From NCBI GenBank assembly GCA_965153355.1, contig OZ231126.1, positions 13,268,001 to 13,332,000 on the forward strand: a DNA stretch of 64,000 bases. The letters are read 5' to 3'. Under the pieces are notes generated by a model. It was not told the origin of the DNA, did no database searches, and worked only from the letters and a program-made list of their open reading frames with translations. This stretch comes from Flaccisagitta enflata. Lineage: Eukaryota > Chaetognatha > Sagittoidea > Aphragmophora. A program made the position numbers and the translations under genes. Numbering within the stretch: the stretch's first letter is position 1; each line of letters begins with the position of its first letter. This document shows, piece after piece, positions 25,502-38,430 of this stretch.

Positions 25502-25589
25502 AAAGAGTAACAAACAAGCAGAATAACAGAATAACACACTGACTGACTGTCAGACTCACAGGCAGAAACCTCCCCCCCACACACGGACA

Positions 25590-25933
<344 letters not shown>

Positions 25934-26471
25934 CACACAGAGAAATACACATGAAAACCAGGTGATCGAAACATCAACATACTCCCAGCTGGAGAATCTA
26001 CTCTTGTCCACCACTGCACTGTTGCCACGCCACTCTTGGCCATATTTCGGACCAGAATGAATTTTGAAAACTTTTTTACAGAATTCGATAAATTTCATTC
26101 AATAAAACACAGATAAAGTGAGAATTGATAGTAAATTTCGCACTAACTGTAAATGAATTTTGTTAAGTTTGGTTCAGATATCAATCTTAACTTAAGATAT
26201 TGTAGTCACACACATGCTACACCCTGAGCCCGATCAACAAGTAGGCTAATGAGGCTTAGCCTCAGGCCTCGCGCTTTTGGGGGGCCTCGCCCTTTGAGGG
26301 GAAAAAAGATAGAAGGGAGAAGGAGAGACAAAACAAAGAGAAAAGAGAAGAGGAAAGAAAAACAAAAAGAAAAAAGAAAAAAGAATAGAAAAAAGAAAAG
26401 AGAAAAGAGGAAGGTGATGAAAAAGAAAAAAAGGAGACGAAAAAGAAGAGGACGAAGAAGAAATAAAATTG

Positions 26472-26720
26472 CAGGGGTGTCTATAATTCGCTTTTGATTT
26501 TCCCCCCCCTGCCTTTCATTTTCTTCCCCGCGACACATTTTAAAATCTATGATTTCCTTCCTCATAAAGCTATAAAACAGTGTAGTTAAGGTTTAGATAG
26601 TGTTAAATTGTGTTTTACTAATAAGTTTTTATGATTTGGTACTGTCAAAAGTTTTTTTTTCCCCAAATTTTCTCTTTTTCTTTTTTTCCCTCTTTGATTT
26701 CCTTCCCCATCTTCAGACCT
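26472..26720 (+). mobile_element. Truncated relative of the 2.7-kb hAT element
   Basis: It starts GCAGGGGTGTCTATAATTCG and continues with TTTGATTTTCCCCCCC, AAAACAGTGTAGTTAAGG and ACTGTCAAAAGTTTTT. These blocks resemble the end regions of the element at 22,050-24,757. No matching right terminus was seen. Confidence 0.5.
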
Positions 26721-26955
26721 GAAAAATTCAGGCCTGAAAAATTGACTTTAAGACCAAGTAGTAGGGTTGAAAGTAGATGGGGCCCCTGGTATAAAATTCT
26801 AAATCAAGCTCTGGTGCCCATTTCCACATCGTCTTTTAAAGTGTTTAAAACAGGCCCTGAATCTCAAATTTTAACGAGGGGCCTATGGTTTAAAGACAAC
26901 ACGTAAAACCGCTGAAAGTTATGGAATAATGCTAAAATCGATATTTCAAAAGAGA

Positions 26956-27060
26956 TGTTCTTAATTGCGGACATGCAACTCCATAAGAGGCTTTGTCTGG
27001 TGGTCTTTACATCTGTCAGTTTATCATAATGATTGAGTCAAAAAGTGGAAAAACAATAGA
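26956..27060 (+). mobile_element. Family A fragment (CTATAAGAG subtype)
   Basis: TTGCGGACATGCAACTCCAT and AAGAGGCTTTGTCTGG match, in reverse complement, the copy at 43,680-43,718. A matching far end (CTGCCTCTGCCCAACTGTCC, 27,760-27,780) lies outside the 1.39-kb element, so the relation is unclear. Confidence 0.45.
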
Positions 27061-27115
27061 TGCTTGTGTCATTTTGTCTGTGGGGGAGAGTGGGGATGGT
27101 GGTTGGGCTCTCCAG

Positions 27116-27497
27116 CAGGCCTGATTTTAGAGCGAGCCTGCGAGCCCGATGCTCTCTATTTTGCTCTCGGGCTCTCATGTTTTGCAAACTCTGAGCCCTG
27201 CAGGCTCTCTCTCATTGGGATGGATTCAAAGCGCTCAAGCTGATGAAGTGAAATATTTGAAAAACCATCAAGTTTTAAGGCGTTTTCAGATTATTTCACA
27301 AACTGAATCATCTTAGTACTGATTATACTATCATTACATCATTTAATCAGTAGGTGCTTTAATAAATCTAGGCTAATATAATCATAAAATTTGGCATAAC
27401 ATTTTTACCGGGCTCATGGTTTTCCTCTCGGGCTCTGTCAAACTGTGGGGAGCGAGCCCGACTGGCTCGGCCAAAAAAATTACTAAAATCAGGCCTG
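27116..27497. mobile_element. hAT MITE, 382 bp, perfect TIR and TSD
   Basis: Perfect 15-bp terminal inverted repeats CAGGCCTGATTTTAG are flanked by a perfect 8-bp target duplication, CTCTCCAG, at 27,108-27,115 and 27,498-27,505. The interior is rich in GAGCCCG/CGGGCTC motifs. The complete structure inside an older element suggests a recent insertion. Confidence 0.93.
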
Positions 27498-28289
27498 CTC
27501 TCCAGCCCATCCGTCCACAACAATATCATGACCCCACATCACTTGCTAAAACTACAGGGGCCTCGCGGTAACCGTAGCCTCAGGCCTCGCACATGGTTGA
27601 TCGGGCCCAGGCTACACCACACCTTGTATTGTCCGTCTCTAAGTCCTCTCCGTCCATAAGCCCGTATGTCCGTGCATTATTGAACAATTGTTGCCTGTCT
27701 TTTTATAGGGTTTTAAGTCAGTTTGATTGGCATATGAGTGAGTGTATCTTTTTTTTTACTGCCTCTGCCCAACTGTCCGCAACTGTTGCCTTTTTGTAGG
27801 GCTTATCAAAAATGAGGGTTCTGACTAGAGTAATTGGCTCCAAGCAGCCTGCTGTGGTCTTCGTGGAAGCTCACGTGGTAAAACAGGAAGAGACAATGAC
27901 ATACGGAATCGAAGAGCTAAGGCAGTAAAGGTCGGTCCTAAGTCGTAAGACTTCTTCTCATCGTTATTACTGACGTAATGCGATGTCATAAAAGATGTCA
28001 TAATCGACGTCATAATCGTTTCGATCTTACGATGCGATTTTATTGACAGAGTTTCTTCCGTACAAGTTGTAGGTCTGTCAGTTTGTCGGTGCATAGGCCG
28101 GCCGGTCGGTCGGTCGGTCTTAACTTTTAAAACTCCTTTCACTTTCGAGATTTTAATGTCTCTTCCGTTCAGTAATCCCAAGATTACGACTTTGGGCCAC
28201 ATGCCTCCATGTGTCGCACTTCCTCCGCACTCACTCATGTGTTATTTGGTAAAGCTGTATTCATATGTTCTTGAGTGTCTGATGCCCGT

Positions 28290-28368
28290 GTTTTGTGTGT
28301 GCGTGTGCGCGTGTGCGCGTGTGTGCGTGTGCGCGTGTGTGCGTGTGCGCGTGTGTGCGTGTGAGCGT

Positions 28369-28408
<40 letters not shown>
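28290..28408. repeat. (GTGTGC)n-type and (CT)n microsatellites
   Basis: Alternating GTGTGCGCGTGT purine-pyrimidine sequence to 28,372, then about 18 CT units. Confidence 0.9.
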
Positions 28409-28411
<3 letters not shown>

Positions 28412-28587
28412 TCTCTCCGTATGGTCACTCTCACTATTTTTAATGATGCGTATCATAGTCGATTTGCGTCATTTCGTTTTGACTAAAAGAGTCGTTTTGA
28501 CATTCATTGACTGAATTAATCCGTGCAGAACTTTTAATCCTGAGTATACGATCACGAAATATTGAGCATAAGTGCAATGGCCACGAT

Positions 28588-28655
28588 TTTTAGTCGCGTG
28601 CACGCAACTCTACAACCCGCTTTGTCCGTCCGATCGGTCCGCACTTTACTTTTTT
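28588..28655 (+). mobile_element. Family A element, 5' fragment
   Basis: TTTTTAGTCGCGTGCACGCAACTCTACAACCCGCTTTGTCC leads into GTCCGATCGGTCC. The far terminus was not found, so this copy is truncated. Confidence 0.7.
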
Positions 28656-29712
28656 GTTTCTGTTTCTATCTGCCTTACATCTTCTCCTAGCCTCTTCCCC
28701 TCTTCCCCTGTTACCCAACTATAATATCCATTAGGGAAATGTGTTCCAGTTATGACTTACCCCGCGTATCAAAAAAAGAGACGCAGGTTTGAATGGCTAA
28801 TTTTGGCAACATATTTGATAAAACCTATTGAAATTCTAGAACATTGGAAAGCCCTTTGAAAATATTTTCAGTTGGTTTCAATCTGGTATCTCTATCTTTT
28901 TTCTTTGGAAATGGCATTAGTTTGAGTGGAAATTTTGCCTTTTCATTTTCACAATCCCCTTGTTAAAAATGTCTAAATTTAAAAGTAAATAATTTCTTTT
29001 TTGTATCAATAAAAAGAAAAGTGCGTCTTTTTTTTTCTTATTCGCGTGGAATGAGTTAGCATTAGTGTTCTGAGTCTTAAGGATTCAAGCAAAAGCAGTC
29101 CCATCATAGTTTGAAATCGATTTTGCTATCTCCCCAAGCATGTTTTCCAAACCTATCGCTCGTGCAGTCTGGACCATTGCAATGCTAAATTTAACTTAGA
29201 TGATTATAGATATTCAAGAGAGTTGAGAGGTCTGCTCATATGTAACGTGTCTTGGTCAAAGGCCCTCAATTTTGCACAGCATCGTTTCACTTATTCCTTT
29301 GAATGTCTCATGTTGCCCTTCTGTTTCCCCCTCTCTATTTCATCGTCTCTCATCTTAGGTTCTGCCAACCCCTCTCACTTGACTTCTCTCCTCTCCTGTC
29401 TCCTCTCACCTACTCACCTTCCTCACCTTCCTCTTTCCTCCCCTCTTCCCTTTCCCTTCCTTCATTTCTACCCTCCCACAACCTCTTATTCTTTTCCCCT
29501 CAAATACTTAGCATCTTTTCTCACCTCCCATCTATTCACCCTCCTCTATTCCTTCCTCTCTTTTCTTTCCCCCTCGCTTTTATCTTCTTTCTTCCCCTCG
29601 TCGTCTTCCCCCCCCCCCTCCTCTTTTCTCCCCTCTCTACCTCAGCAGGGCGCCGTATCTCAACGGGAGTTTTAAGCGCAGTTCCGGCTGGCTAGCGCCC
29701 TTTACTGATTGC

Positions 29713-29747
<35 letters not shown>

Positions 29748-29944
29748 GCCCATTTCCATGCATCTTGGCAGCCACCCTAACAACGGCAAATAGCATGGAA
29801 TGAATCTCCCTCTCTCTTCTCTCTCTCTTTCATTCTTCCCCTGATTATCAACCACCCTCGGCCAATTTTCGTTTCACCCCATCCCCCTGCTGCTTCCTCT
29901 ACTTCACTCCCATCGAGCATCGTTTAGACTGAGCAAAAAGATGC

Positions 29945-29996
<52 letters not shown>

Positions 29997-30955
29997 GCAC
30001 GTTGGTAACGTGGCAAATGGACAACATTGTCGGTTTGTCGTCGGTTTTGTCGTTTAGCCGGTTGGAGAAAATGCTTCTTGGAGATTCTGCTTCAGTCTTC
30101 GCTGAGCAATATGGAATAAAGTGGCGTAGAGTGGAAAAGCGTGGATGAACGGAGGTCGGGCTTTCCAAAAAAAGAACGTTCGGAGGTCGGAGGCGTTCCA
30201 AAGATGGAAGAACAGAGGTCAGGCGTGTGTTTCAGAGACGAAACATTTTTTTAAGGTGGATTTGAAATGGAACATTGTCAGAAGATGACACCGTTGTCCT
30301 TTTTTTTTCCAAAGTTCAAGGTTATGATCATTTTTGTTCTACTTCCCGCTTAAACTTTAAAGGAACAAGAAAGAAAAATCCTATAAAACAGGGCCCGAGA
30401 CATTCAAAATTTGGTTTCTGATGTCAGCCAGCAATTTATGCCATGTGAAACATTTCACTAGCATTGCATGGTGGGGAGTTAGAATTCCATGGAGTATCGC
30501 AACAGACAAAAATATCGTTTATTAGAAATTTCATTTATGAATTATTTAAATCCTTCAGTACAATGGGAGCAATAACGACAGTACAAAGACGGCCTCCTAT
30601 GATCTCACAATTCAAATGAAGAACTAAAAGCTTTGATTTTACTAAAAGCTGATGATCCAAAGTATTGACTGAATACAAAATTCAATACCAAGTGATTCAG
30701 AGGAAAACTGACAATTGAATTCTCTTTACTGTGTGTGGCTCAATGACCGGTAGAATACTGAACTAGAGTTCAGAAACATTGCTATCGTCAGGGTCACAAC
30801 TTGGACTTCTTGGTCGACAATTACAGGTAAAAGTACAAAACTATATTCACTCAAAGCAACAATTATTCGGCAAAGAAAACGCGAAAGTGAACGTCACCAC
30901 ACTTTTTGGAGTGCATTTTTTGGGTCTAAAAAGCAAGGATTTGCATAAGACACAT
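28656..30955. other. Gene-free stretch with short CT tracts
   Basis: It contains C/T-rich sequence at 29,320-29,650 and CT microsatellites at 29,716-29,742 and 29,954-29,991. No exon, RNA gene or bounded mobile element was recognised. Confidence 0.45.
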
Positions 30956-30957
30956 TT

Positions 30958-31095
30958 TTTAGATGCGTCCTCGCATATCTATAAGAGGGTCTGTCCGTCG
31001 GTCCGTCGGTCGGTCCGTCGGTCGGTTTGTCGGTCGGTCCGTTACGCCTCCTTGAAAATCGCAGTTTTTGGCCCTTTTCAGCCGCGAGGATGTCG
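30958..31095 (+). mobile_element. Family A element (CTATAAGAG subtype)
   Basis: TTTTTAGATGCGTCCTCGCA, then TATCTATAAGAGGGTCTG and a (GTCG/GTCC)n tract of about 45 bp. It ends near CAGCCGCGAGGATG, an inverse of the opening GCGTCCTCGC motif. Confidence 0.65.
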
Positions 31096-31299
31096 TTAGA
31101 ATGTTCTGAGAGCCTCTTTTGATCTGATAATAACTATAAGTCTTTTCATCTGTCAGTCAAACCAAATCTAGTGCCGAAGTCGCTACGCACAGAGATACAG
31201 TCAGGACGCATCGTTGCCTGATCGGGCTTGTTATTCTACATTACACCGAGTACATAACTTCATCAATTGCAACGCAATGCTGATTCTTGATCACTATCA

Positions 31300-31456
31300 T
31301 TCATCTGTCTGTCTGTCTCTCTGTCTGTTTGTCTGTGAAACTGTTTGTCTGTCTTACTGTTTGTCTTTGTGTCTGTCTGTGTGTATTTTTCTGTCTGTCT
31401 GTCTGCCTGTCTGTCTATCTGTCTGTCTGTCAGTCAGTCAGTCAGTCAGTCTTTGA

Positions 31457-31496
<40 letters not shown>

Positions 31497-31505
31497 GTCT
31501 CTCTC
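31300..31505. repeat. (GTCT)n/(CAGT)n/(CT)n microsatellites
   Basis: Interrupted GTCT units, a short CAGT run at 31,431-31,450, GTCT again and a CT run. A further CT patch lies at 31,634-31,668. Confidence 0.88.
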
Positions 31506-31633
31506 CCAATCGGTTTCCTTCTTTGAAAATTTGCTGTATTCTATCAAAGCCAGCTAAAAACTTCCCTCCAGGGGTTCCGCCACATTTGCACAAATCCGCA
31601 CAACACCACCACGACGGCATCCATCCCTATCTG

Positions 31634-31666
<33 letters not shown>

Positions 31667-31773
31667 CTCCATATCCTCTTCATCCAAGCCTATCATCCTC
31701 GTCTCACCCTAACCAATTGAGGCTGTAATCCGAGCACGACATGACGTCATGGCTCGTCATGGACACCACGTAA

Positions 31774-32042
31774 GGGCGTGTTTCTAGTGAAGACCAAAAT
31801 CGCGTTTGTTCCCGACGAACGCGTTAACAGCGTGAACACATATTCAAGAATTTCAACTGTCCCACGAGGGAGTGAGCGAAGTGAGTGAGCGAGCCCGTGA
31901 ACGGAGCGAGCGAGCAAAGCGAGCGTAGCGAAGCGGAGCGCTGCGGAGCGAGTGAGCGGAGTGAGCGGTGCGAGCGAACGAACGTAGCGAGCGACCGAGT
32001 GGCCCTTTCAAAACGCGATCCTCTTTGACTAGAAACGCCCCC
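31774..32042. mobile_element. Harbinger-like MITE with TAA target duplication
   Basis: GGGCGTGTTTCTAGT on the left and the reverse complement of GGGGGCGTTTCTAGT on the right (13 of 15 bases alike) are flanked by TAA at 31,771-31,773 and 32,043-32,045. The second similarity block is ATCGCGTTT. A 3-bp TWA duplication and G-rich termini fit PIF/Harbinger. The core is an unusual GAGCGAGCGAAGCGAG-type tract with no frame of note. Confidence 0.8.
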
Positions 32043-32525
32043 TAAGGGTACAACAGTGGAAGAGGATCAAGAACAAGAACAAGAACAAGAAGGTCTGTCA
32101 TGTTGGCTTCCGCGTCGATGCCGTAGTTCCGTTTAAAAACTGACTTGGACTACTGGATACCCGCGCGCCTCGTTTCATCCCCGCAATAATGTGAGTGTAC
32201 CATCGATGCACTTTGGGTGGGAAATTTGAAAAGTCATACGTTTATGCATTCATTGATTTCAATGATATTGTAAGTTTCAATTACCCCGACTTTGTATCTT
32301 GTAAAGCGACCATTTTCATTTTTGACGTAGGTTTAATGCGTTGCAGAAAGAGTGACAGGTTTGTGACACGCGATTAATCACTTTTTAGAAAGGCGTTATT
32401 TCTGATGAATTTGTCAATACAATCCGATCTGAGAAATAGAGCTTTACACTTTTCTGCTTCCAGCGCCATTACCTCAAACACACTAACCACAGATTGATTA
32501 AAGAAATTTGTTTATTCAGTCATTT

Positions 32526-33200
32526 TGGGCAGCTGCCCCGAAGCGGCCGATGACCTATGCTTTCACATAGGGAAAATTTTTCCTCCTTCTTCTCCTCCTT
32601 CTATGTCCTTCCCCCCCCCCCCCGCCATAAGACTCAAATCCCATTCTCAACGTTTAAATCTCAGTCTTGAGGCTCAAATCCCGGTCTTGAGGCTCAAATC
32701 CCAGTCTTGAGGCTCAAATCTCAGTCTTGATGCTTAAATCCCAGTCTTGAGGCTGAAATCCTAGTCTTGAGGCTGAAATCCCAGCCCCAAGGTCCTTACC
32801 CGAGCTGCAAGACTCAAATCCCAGTCTTGAGGCTCAAATCCCGGCCATGAGACTCTAACCCCAGTCTCAAATTCTTAAATCCCAGTCTTGATGCTCAAAT
32901 CCCAGTCTTGAGGCTCAAATCCCAGTCTCGAGGCTCAAATCCCAGTCATGAGGCTGAAATCCCAGCCCCAAGGACCTTATCCCAGCCACAAGGCTCAAAT
33001 CCCAGTCTTGAGACTCAAATCCTAGTCTTGATCCATTATTGCAATTTTGTTTGTTAGCCAGTCATATGTAGTCATTCAGTAAATCTTACTTTCATCATTT
33101 CAAAACAGCATAGGTCACCTCTCACCATCACACATCCACATACATTCAAATAAGGGCAACGGGTACCGCTGACCATCTAACGAGAGATCTATTGAGAGAT
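32526..33200. repeat. Family B repeat enclosing a 20-bp minisatellite
   Basis: A plus-orientation family B core (GGGCAGCTGCCCCGAAGCGG, 32,528) is followed by about 18 units of GGCTCAAATCCCAGTCTTGA (32,640-33,035). A minus-orientation family B arm (AGGGCAACGGGTACCGCTGA) follows at 33,155. Family B parts thus flank the array in opposite orientations. Confidence 0.8.
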
Positions 33201-33573
33201 AAAGATTAATAAAACCTTTCTTATTCTCATGCCATTAAACACACACAATCAATGATATTCGTCAATTCAATCCCATCTAGTAGCATTTAACATCCCGTCG
33301 TGCTTTAAACTCTCTCCCTACGCTCTGTTACAACATCCCCTTATAATCCGTATCCACTGATCACGTAATTATGCCATTAAAGTTTAACGATCGAGAGAGA
33401 GAGAGAAAGAGAAAGAGACAGAAAGAGAGAGAAAGGAGAGGAGAAGAGGACCCGGTTATAAATTGGGTTATACATTGGTAAATTTATGGGGAAATATTGT
33501 AAGACGCATAACGACCGACCGCAAATTTCTGTCACTTACGTGCGCATGCGTGTATACGACCAACTTTGTTGTA

Positions 33574-33797
<224 letters not shown>

Positions 33798-34084
33798 ACA
33801 GCAAGACAGACAATAATCCAGACAGATTGAAAGTCAGACAGAATTGTATACTGTATACAGACAGACAGAGGGAGAGTTAAAGATGGCGACAGAGAGACAG
33901 TTAGAGGTGACAAAAAGGCAGTAGGAAAGACACACAAATAACAAGAGACAAAGAGGCAGACAGAAAATCAAAATGAAGAGAGATGAAATGACGTGAATGA
34001 CCACAGTAACGATGAAGGCAACAACAATTCTGAGTAATGGAGTCAAAAGCGAAAATCTTAATAAAGAATCTCAATAAAGCGATT

Positions 34085-34089
<5 letters not shown>

Positions 34090-34121
<32 letters not shown>
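34090..34121. repeat. (CT)n microsatellite
   Basis: About 16 pure CT units. The next 380 bp has no gene signal. Confidence 0.9.
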
Positions 34122-34124
<3 letters not shown>

Positions 34125-34499
34125 GTTTCCCAGGCTCCAGTAACCAAAGAAACCGAAATCCTAAGACTTCCCCAACTGAAAGAGATTTTCATTAACCGCC
34201 GTTTCTATTTTTCATTAAGTCTACGTTGCTGGCTCTCAAAAATTGTCTCAGAAACTTTTACAATTTGCAAGGACGCAAAAATTGGACACGAAGAGACACA
34301 AAAAACGCATCTCTGGGCATCTTTCACGCATTGGCACCTATGAGAACGGTTTTTGTCCATCAACCTTAGATGAAATGACCCTTACAGTTTTGGTACGTCT
34401 GAAACCAACTTTTGCTATATATACAGACTCAAAGTTACGACCCACTGTTACCATAGAATCGATTTTCATGACCTTCGGATGAATATTTTTGTATCTGTC

Positions 34500-34504
34500 C
34501 GTGT

Positions 34505-34557
<53 letters not shown>

Positions 34558-34610
34558 TGTGAGTGCGTGCGTGCGTGCGTGCGTGCGTGCGTGTGTGTGT
34601 GTGTGTGTTT
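34500..34610. repeat. (GT)n and (GTGC)n microsatellite
   Basis: GT units, then GTGC tetramers at 34,563-34,592, then GT again. Confidence 0.93.
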
Positions 34611-34732
34611 GAGTGACCCTGTATGTACGTGTGCGTTTGCCTATCTACTTCTCTGTTTCTGTCCTTTTATCTCTGTCTGTTAGTATGCCTATTTGTTCGT
34701 CAGTCAGTATCTTCATGTAAAACTTTCTCTCT

Positions 34733-34759
34733 GTCAGTCTCTGTCTCTCTCTCTGTCTC

Positions 34760-34818
<59 letters not shown>

Positions 34819-34841
34819 CTCGCTCTCGCTCTCGCTCTCTC

Positions 34842-34916
<75 letters not shown>
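34733..34916. repeat. (CT)n microsatellite with GTCT and CGCTCT blocks
   Basis: CT arrays are split by a CGCTCT block near 34,815 and GTCT units near 34,845-34,862. TCC-rich sequence follows to 35,280. Confidence 0.93.
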
Positions 34917-34920
<4 letters not shown>

Positions 34921-35641
34921 CTTTTTTTCCTTTTGGTTTCAGCTTTCTTTTGTCGCTTCCGCACGTCGCCTTTGGCGCGTTGGTGAATAGATTCTTATGA
35001 TGGTCCGTCTCCTCTTTATCTCCTGCTTCTCTTCCTCCCCTTCCTCCTCTTCTTCCTCTTCTTCTTTGCCTTCTCCTCTTCCTCCTCCTCCACCACTTTC
35101 CTCCCCCTTCCCATTTTCCCCGTTTCCTCCCTCTCTTTATTTTCTCCCTTTCCTCCATTTCTTCTTCATCATCTCATTCTTCCACTTGTTCTTTAAGTAT
35201 CTCACTCCCTTCTCCACCTCCTCTTCATCTTTCTCTTCTCCTCCTCCTCCACCTCCTCCTCCTCCTCCTCTTCTTCTTCTGTAATCCTCATCATAGACCC
35301 CTTTTACTTCTCGTGCCTTGTCTTCCTCTTCACCTGAGGCCTACTGTATCCGGACATGTTGTCTGAGGTATCCTCATCTCATGTCTTGGAACTAGGGTTT
35401 GAACATTGAACAAGAGTTGCAATAACCAATGAGAGTACAGTCAGCCCAGTGCATTGACATTAAAACTGGAGTAGTATCAATACACTTCAGTAAATATTCA
35501 TCTTACTGGATTTACTAGAAGTATGCTCTTCATGGTTTATTTACATGTGTTTCACGTGCAAAAGTCTGTAAATCTGTTAAAGGCGGTATTCATGGCAGAC
35601 TAGTAAGAGAACTACCATAAGCATGAAATATATGAGACTAT

Positions 35642-35823
35642 GATTCTCTTTTCTTCTTCTTCTTTCTTTCTTCTTCTTCTTCTTCTTCTTCTTCTTCTTC
35701 TTCTTCTTCTTCTTCTTCTCTTCCTTCTCTTTCTTCTTCTTCTTTTATCTTTTCTTCTCTTCTCTCTCTTCTTTCTCCTTCTTCTTCTCTTTCTTTCCTT
35801 CCCCTTTTTTCTTTCCTTCTTAT

Positions 35824-35855
<32 letters not shown>

Positions 35856-35905
35856 TTCTTCTTCTTCTTCTTCTTCTTCTTCTTCTTCTTCTTCTTCTTC
35901 CTCCT
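35642..35905. repeat. (TTC)n microsatellite
   Basis: Two pure TTC blocks flank a degenerate T/C-rich centre. GAT/GTC triplets follow at 35,960-36,160. Confidence 0.95.
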
Positions 35906-36417
35906 CTAGAACTCCTCATCCTTATCCCCTCTTCCTCCTCTTCATATCTTACTCATCTTTATCCTCCTCTTCATCTTCATCTTCATCTTCGTTTTCTCCC
36001 ATTCCATCGGACGCGTGAGTTCTTTTTTTTTCCCCTTTCTTTCTTTTCCCTCTCTCCGTCATTCTCCTCTTTGATATCATCAACTTCATCTTCATCACGG
36101 TTGTTATCAGGTTGATCGTCTTCATCGTCGCCATCGTCGTCGTCGTCGTCCTCATCATTGGTCGTATTCCATGCGCACTTACGTCACCATCGCTTACAGA
36201 CATCGACAAGTCTATCTAGTGACATCCACCCAAAGCTCCTCATGTGCCTATCTTGCGCCTATCTCTCTGTCTTGGACTGTTGAGGGTCTCAATATATTTG
36301 CGTAAATGGAAAGAACGTGTAGTACGGTACATTGTTACAATATCGAGGGAAGGCACCGGGGAAGGGTTAAATGGGCGACAATACGCGTTTTTACATTCTT
36401 TGAATCCCGCGTTTCGG

Positions 36418-36500
36418 ACCTACAGACAGACTGATGGACCAACGGATAGACGAACGGAAAAGGCATCTTATAGAGTCTTGAGTCCGCGTCCAAAAACATG
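36418..36500 (-). mobile_element. Family A fragment (CTATAAGAG subtype)
   Basis: CAGACAGACTGATGGACC, then CATCTTATAGAGTCTTGAGT and CCGCGTCC parallel the minus copy at 43,620-43,718. Confidence 0.5.
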
Positions 36501-36509
36501 GCCAAGTCA

Positions 36510-38260
36510 ACAGTGATGCTTGAATGAATTGCATTCGCTCCAATTACTGAATTAGCAGGTATAATTTTTGAATAACATGGGAAATTTACCAGAAGTTAAA
36601 AACATATGAAATCCCTTCTAAATAACATGGAAAATTGATAGAATTATGAAATAATTGCAGAATTCAGATATGTTAGCATGGAAAATTGAAAAAATATTGA
36701 AAAAATGCAATGTTCTCATTGAATAGGCTGTTTCTATAATCTCCTTTTTGAAATATGGCCATATAGGTCAATTTCAAAATAAAGAAAATTTGACAAAAAC
36801 ATTCATAATCAGATAGCTTATGTCAATATGAACATGGTTCAAAAACTGAATTTTGTTACTGATCCTTGATTTTCACGTAAATTAGGCTAAAATGCAACAA
36901 ATAATGATCAAAAATAAGCAAAAATTGAGTTGTTAAAGTCAGCAAAACTAAAAAAAAATGGGAATATTTTACTAAATCACAGTTCAAGAATTCAATCAGA
37001 CCTACTTCTGCTGAAAAAAATTGAGATTTCAATTTTTTTTTGAAAATTCTCTATAAGCAGCTTTTTTGGCTGGTTGGGTCAGTTGGCAAAAATTCACTGA
37101 ATCTTTTGGCAACGGTTAATTTAAGTAGGCATTCTCTGAAAGAACCACTGTGCAAAATTTCAGCCAAATTGGACAAATATTTTAGAAGTTATGCCATTTT
37201 TTAAAAATTTTGGGTGGTAGGCTGGTTGGGCCGGTTGGGTTGGTTAGATGTGTCCCAGATGCACCAAATGCTCTGTTCGTAATAGTTCCAGTACAGTATT
37301 GATCCATGCAAAAAATCTTTCGTCTCTCTCAAAGGGTTTCCAAGATATGGGCATTTCATGATTTTTTTGGTTTACTATTTTGCTGTAAGTTCATACATGC
37401 GCCGATAACAAAGAATTAACTACGAAGATTCATCTTGAAGGGTGATTATTCTGCAACAATTTACTGACCAATCACATTGAAAATTTCATTATGGCTGAAT
37501 GCCTGGGAGTTAAGACCTGAAATTTTCAGTGTAAATACAAAATTTCATGCTCTTTCTCATCGTGTTATCCAAATTTCCATCATCAGTTTCACAATGGCGT
37601 GACAGTGACAGACTTAAAGCGTGACATGAGCGTGACAGAAGAGCTGGGGGGGTGTGCGGAATAATCACGCTTGAAGAAAAGTGTCATTATGGGGGATTGG
37701 GGTGTCACAGTGGCATGAAATTTGGAGCGTATGTCCTTCAAGTAGTCCTCTATTAGGTAGAAACCTGAAAAGTGATTAACTTTGAGAATTTATAGAGTTT
37801 TAGAAAAAGATAATAGGCATACTGAGATTTTGCCATGAAATAGCAAAAAAATTGGTAGGATCAAAATTTGATGATAATACAATTTTTGAACAACTTAGCA
37901 TTTGCGCAGTAGGATGAAATTTTTTGTACATCACATCGGATTGATGATAACTGATTAAAAGCTGAGAAATGATCAGATAATCTATTTTTTGATAGGTTTT
38001 GCTTGTTATTTGCTTGTCCGGACAAAATCCGGACATGCCAATGTGGCCAATTTGACCTAATTTTTAGGCCCCCTAGGGGTAGGGGTAGTCACAAAAAATG
38101 GTTTGGCAAGGTAATCCGGGTAGTTAGGGAGGTCATCCAACTATAGAAACTTGTCACAATGCAATAGACATTGCGGTAACACTGTTAATGTGGTGGTGAG
38201 TCGGGTTCTCGCGTCGAAAAGAGATTGTGACATTAGCCAATAACATGGAAAATAGCCCCA
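36510..38260. other. AT-rich gene-free stretch, possible old element
   Basis: Low-complexity AT-rich DNA with a weak AACATGGAAAATTGA subrepeat near 36,570-36,690 and GTTGGGTTGGTT-like motifs near 37,070 and 37,215. No terminal repeats, transposase or exon were recognised. Confidence 0.4.
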
Positions 38261-38280
38261 AAGTCCAAAGGCCATCTCAT

Positions 38281-38430
38281 AACGTCTGGAAATTCACCCC
38301 TGTGCCCTACAGGACATCGGCCCTTTGGGGCCGCTGCCCTGCTCTCACCCCACTTCTTCAGCTGATCACTCCAAGCAGGGCATCGGGTACCGCTGACCAT
38401 GTGCGATCCTTGGATGACTAGTTCTTCTTT
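38281..38430 (-). repeat. Family B dispersed repeat
   Basis: It matches 1864-2020 along its full length, in the order AACGTCTGGAAATTCACCCC, CCTTTGGGGCCGCTGCCC, AGCAGGGCATCGGGTACCGC and TTGGATGACTAGTTCTTC. It is the best copy for defining the unit, although the termini are not certain. Confidence 0.8.

Larger units (their letters stand above)
26224..27610. mobile_element. 1.39-kb element with 8-bp target duplication, nested
   Basis: CTGAGCCCGATCAAC on the left and the reverse complement of CTGGGCCCGATCAAC on the right differ by one base. They are flanked by a perfect 8-bp duplication, GCTACACC, at 26,216-26,223 and 27,611-27,618. Subterminal GCCTCAGGCCTCGC occurs at both ends. No transposase is visible. 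Inside are a piece of another hAT family, a family A fragment and a complete hAT MITE. The 8-bp duplication fits hAT, though P-type is possible. Confidence 0.85.
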
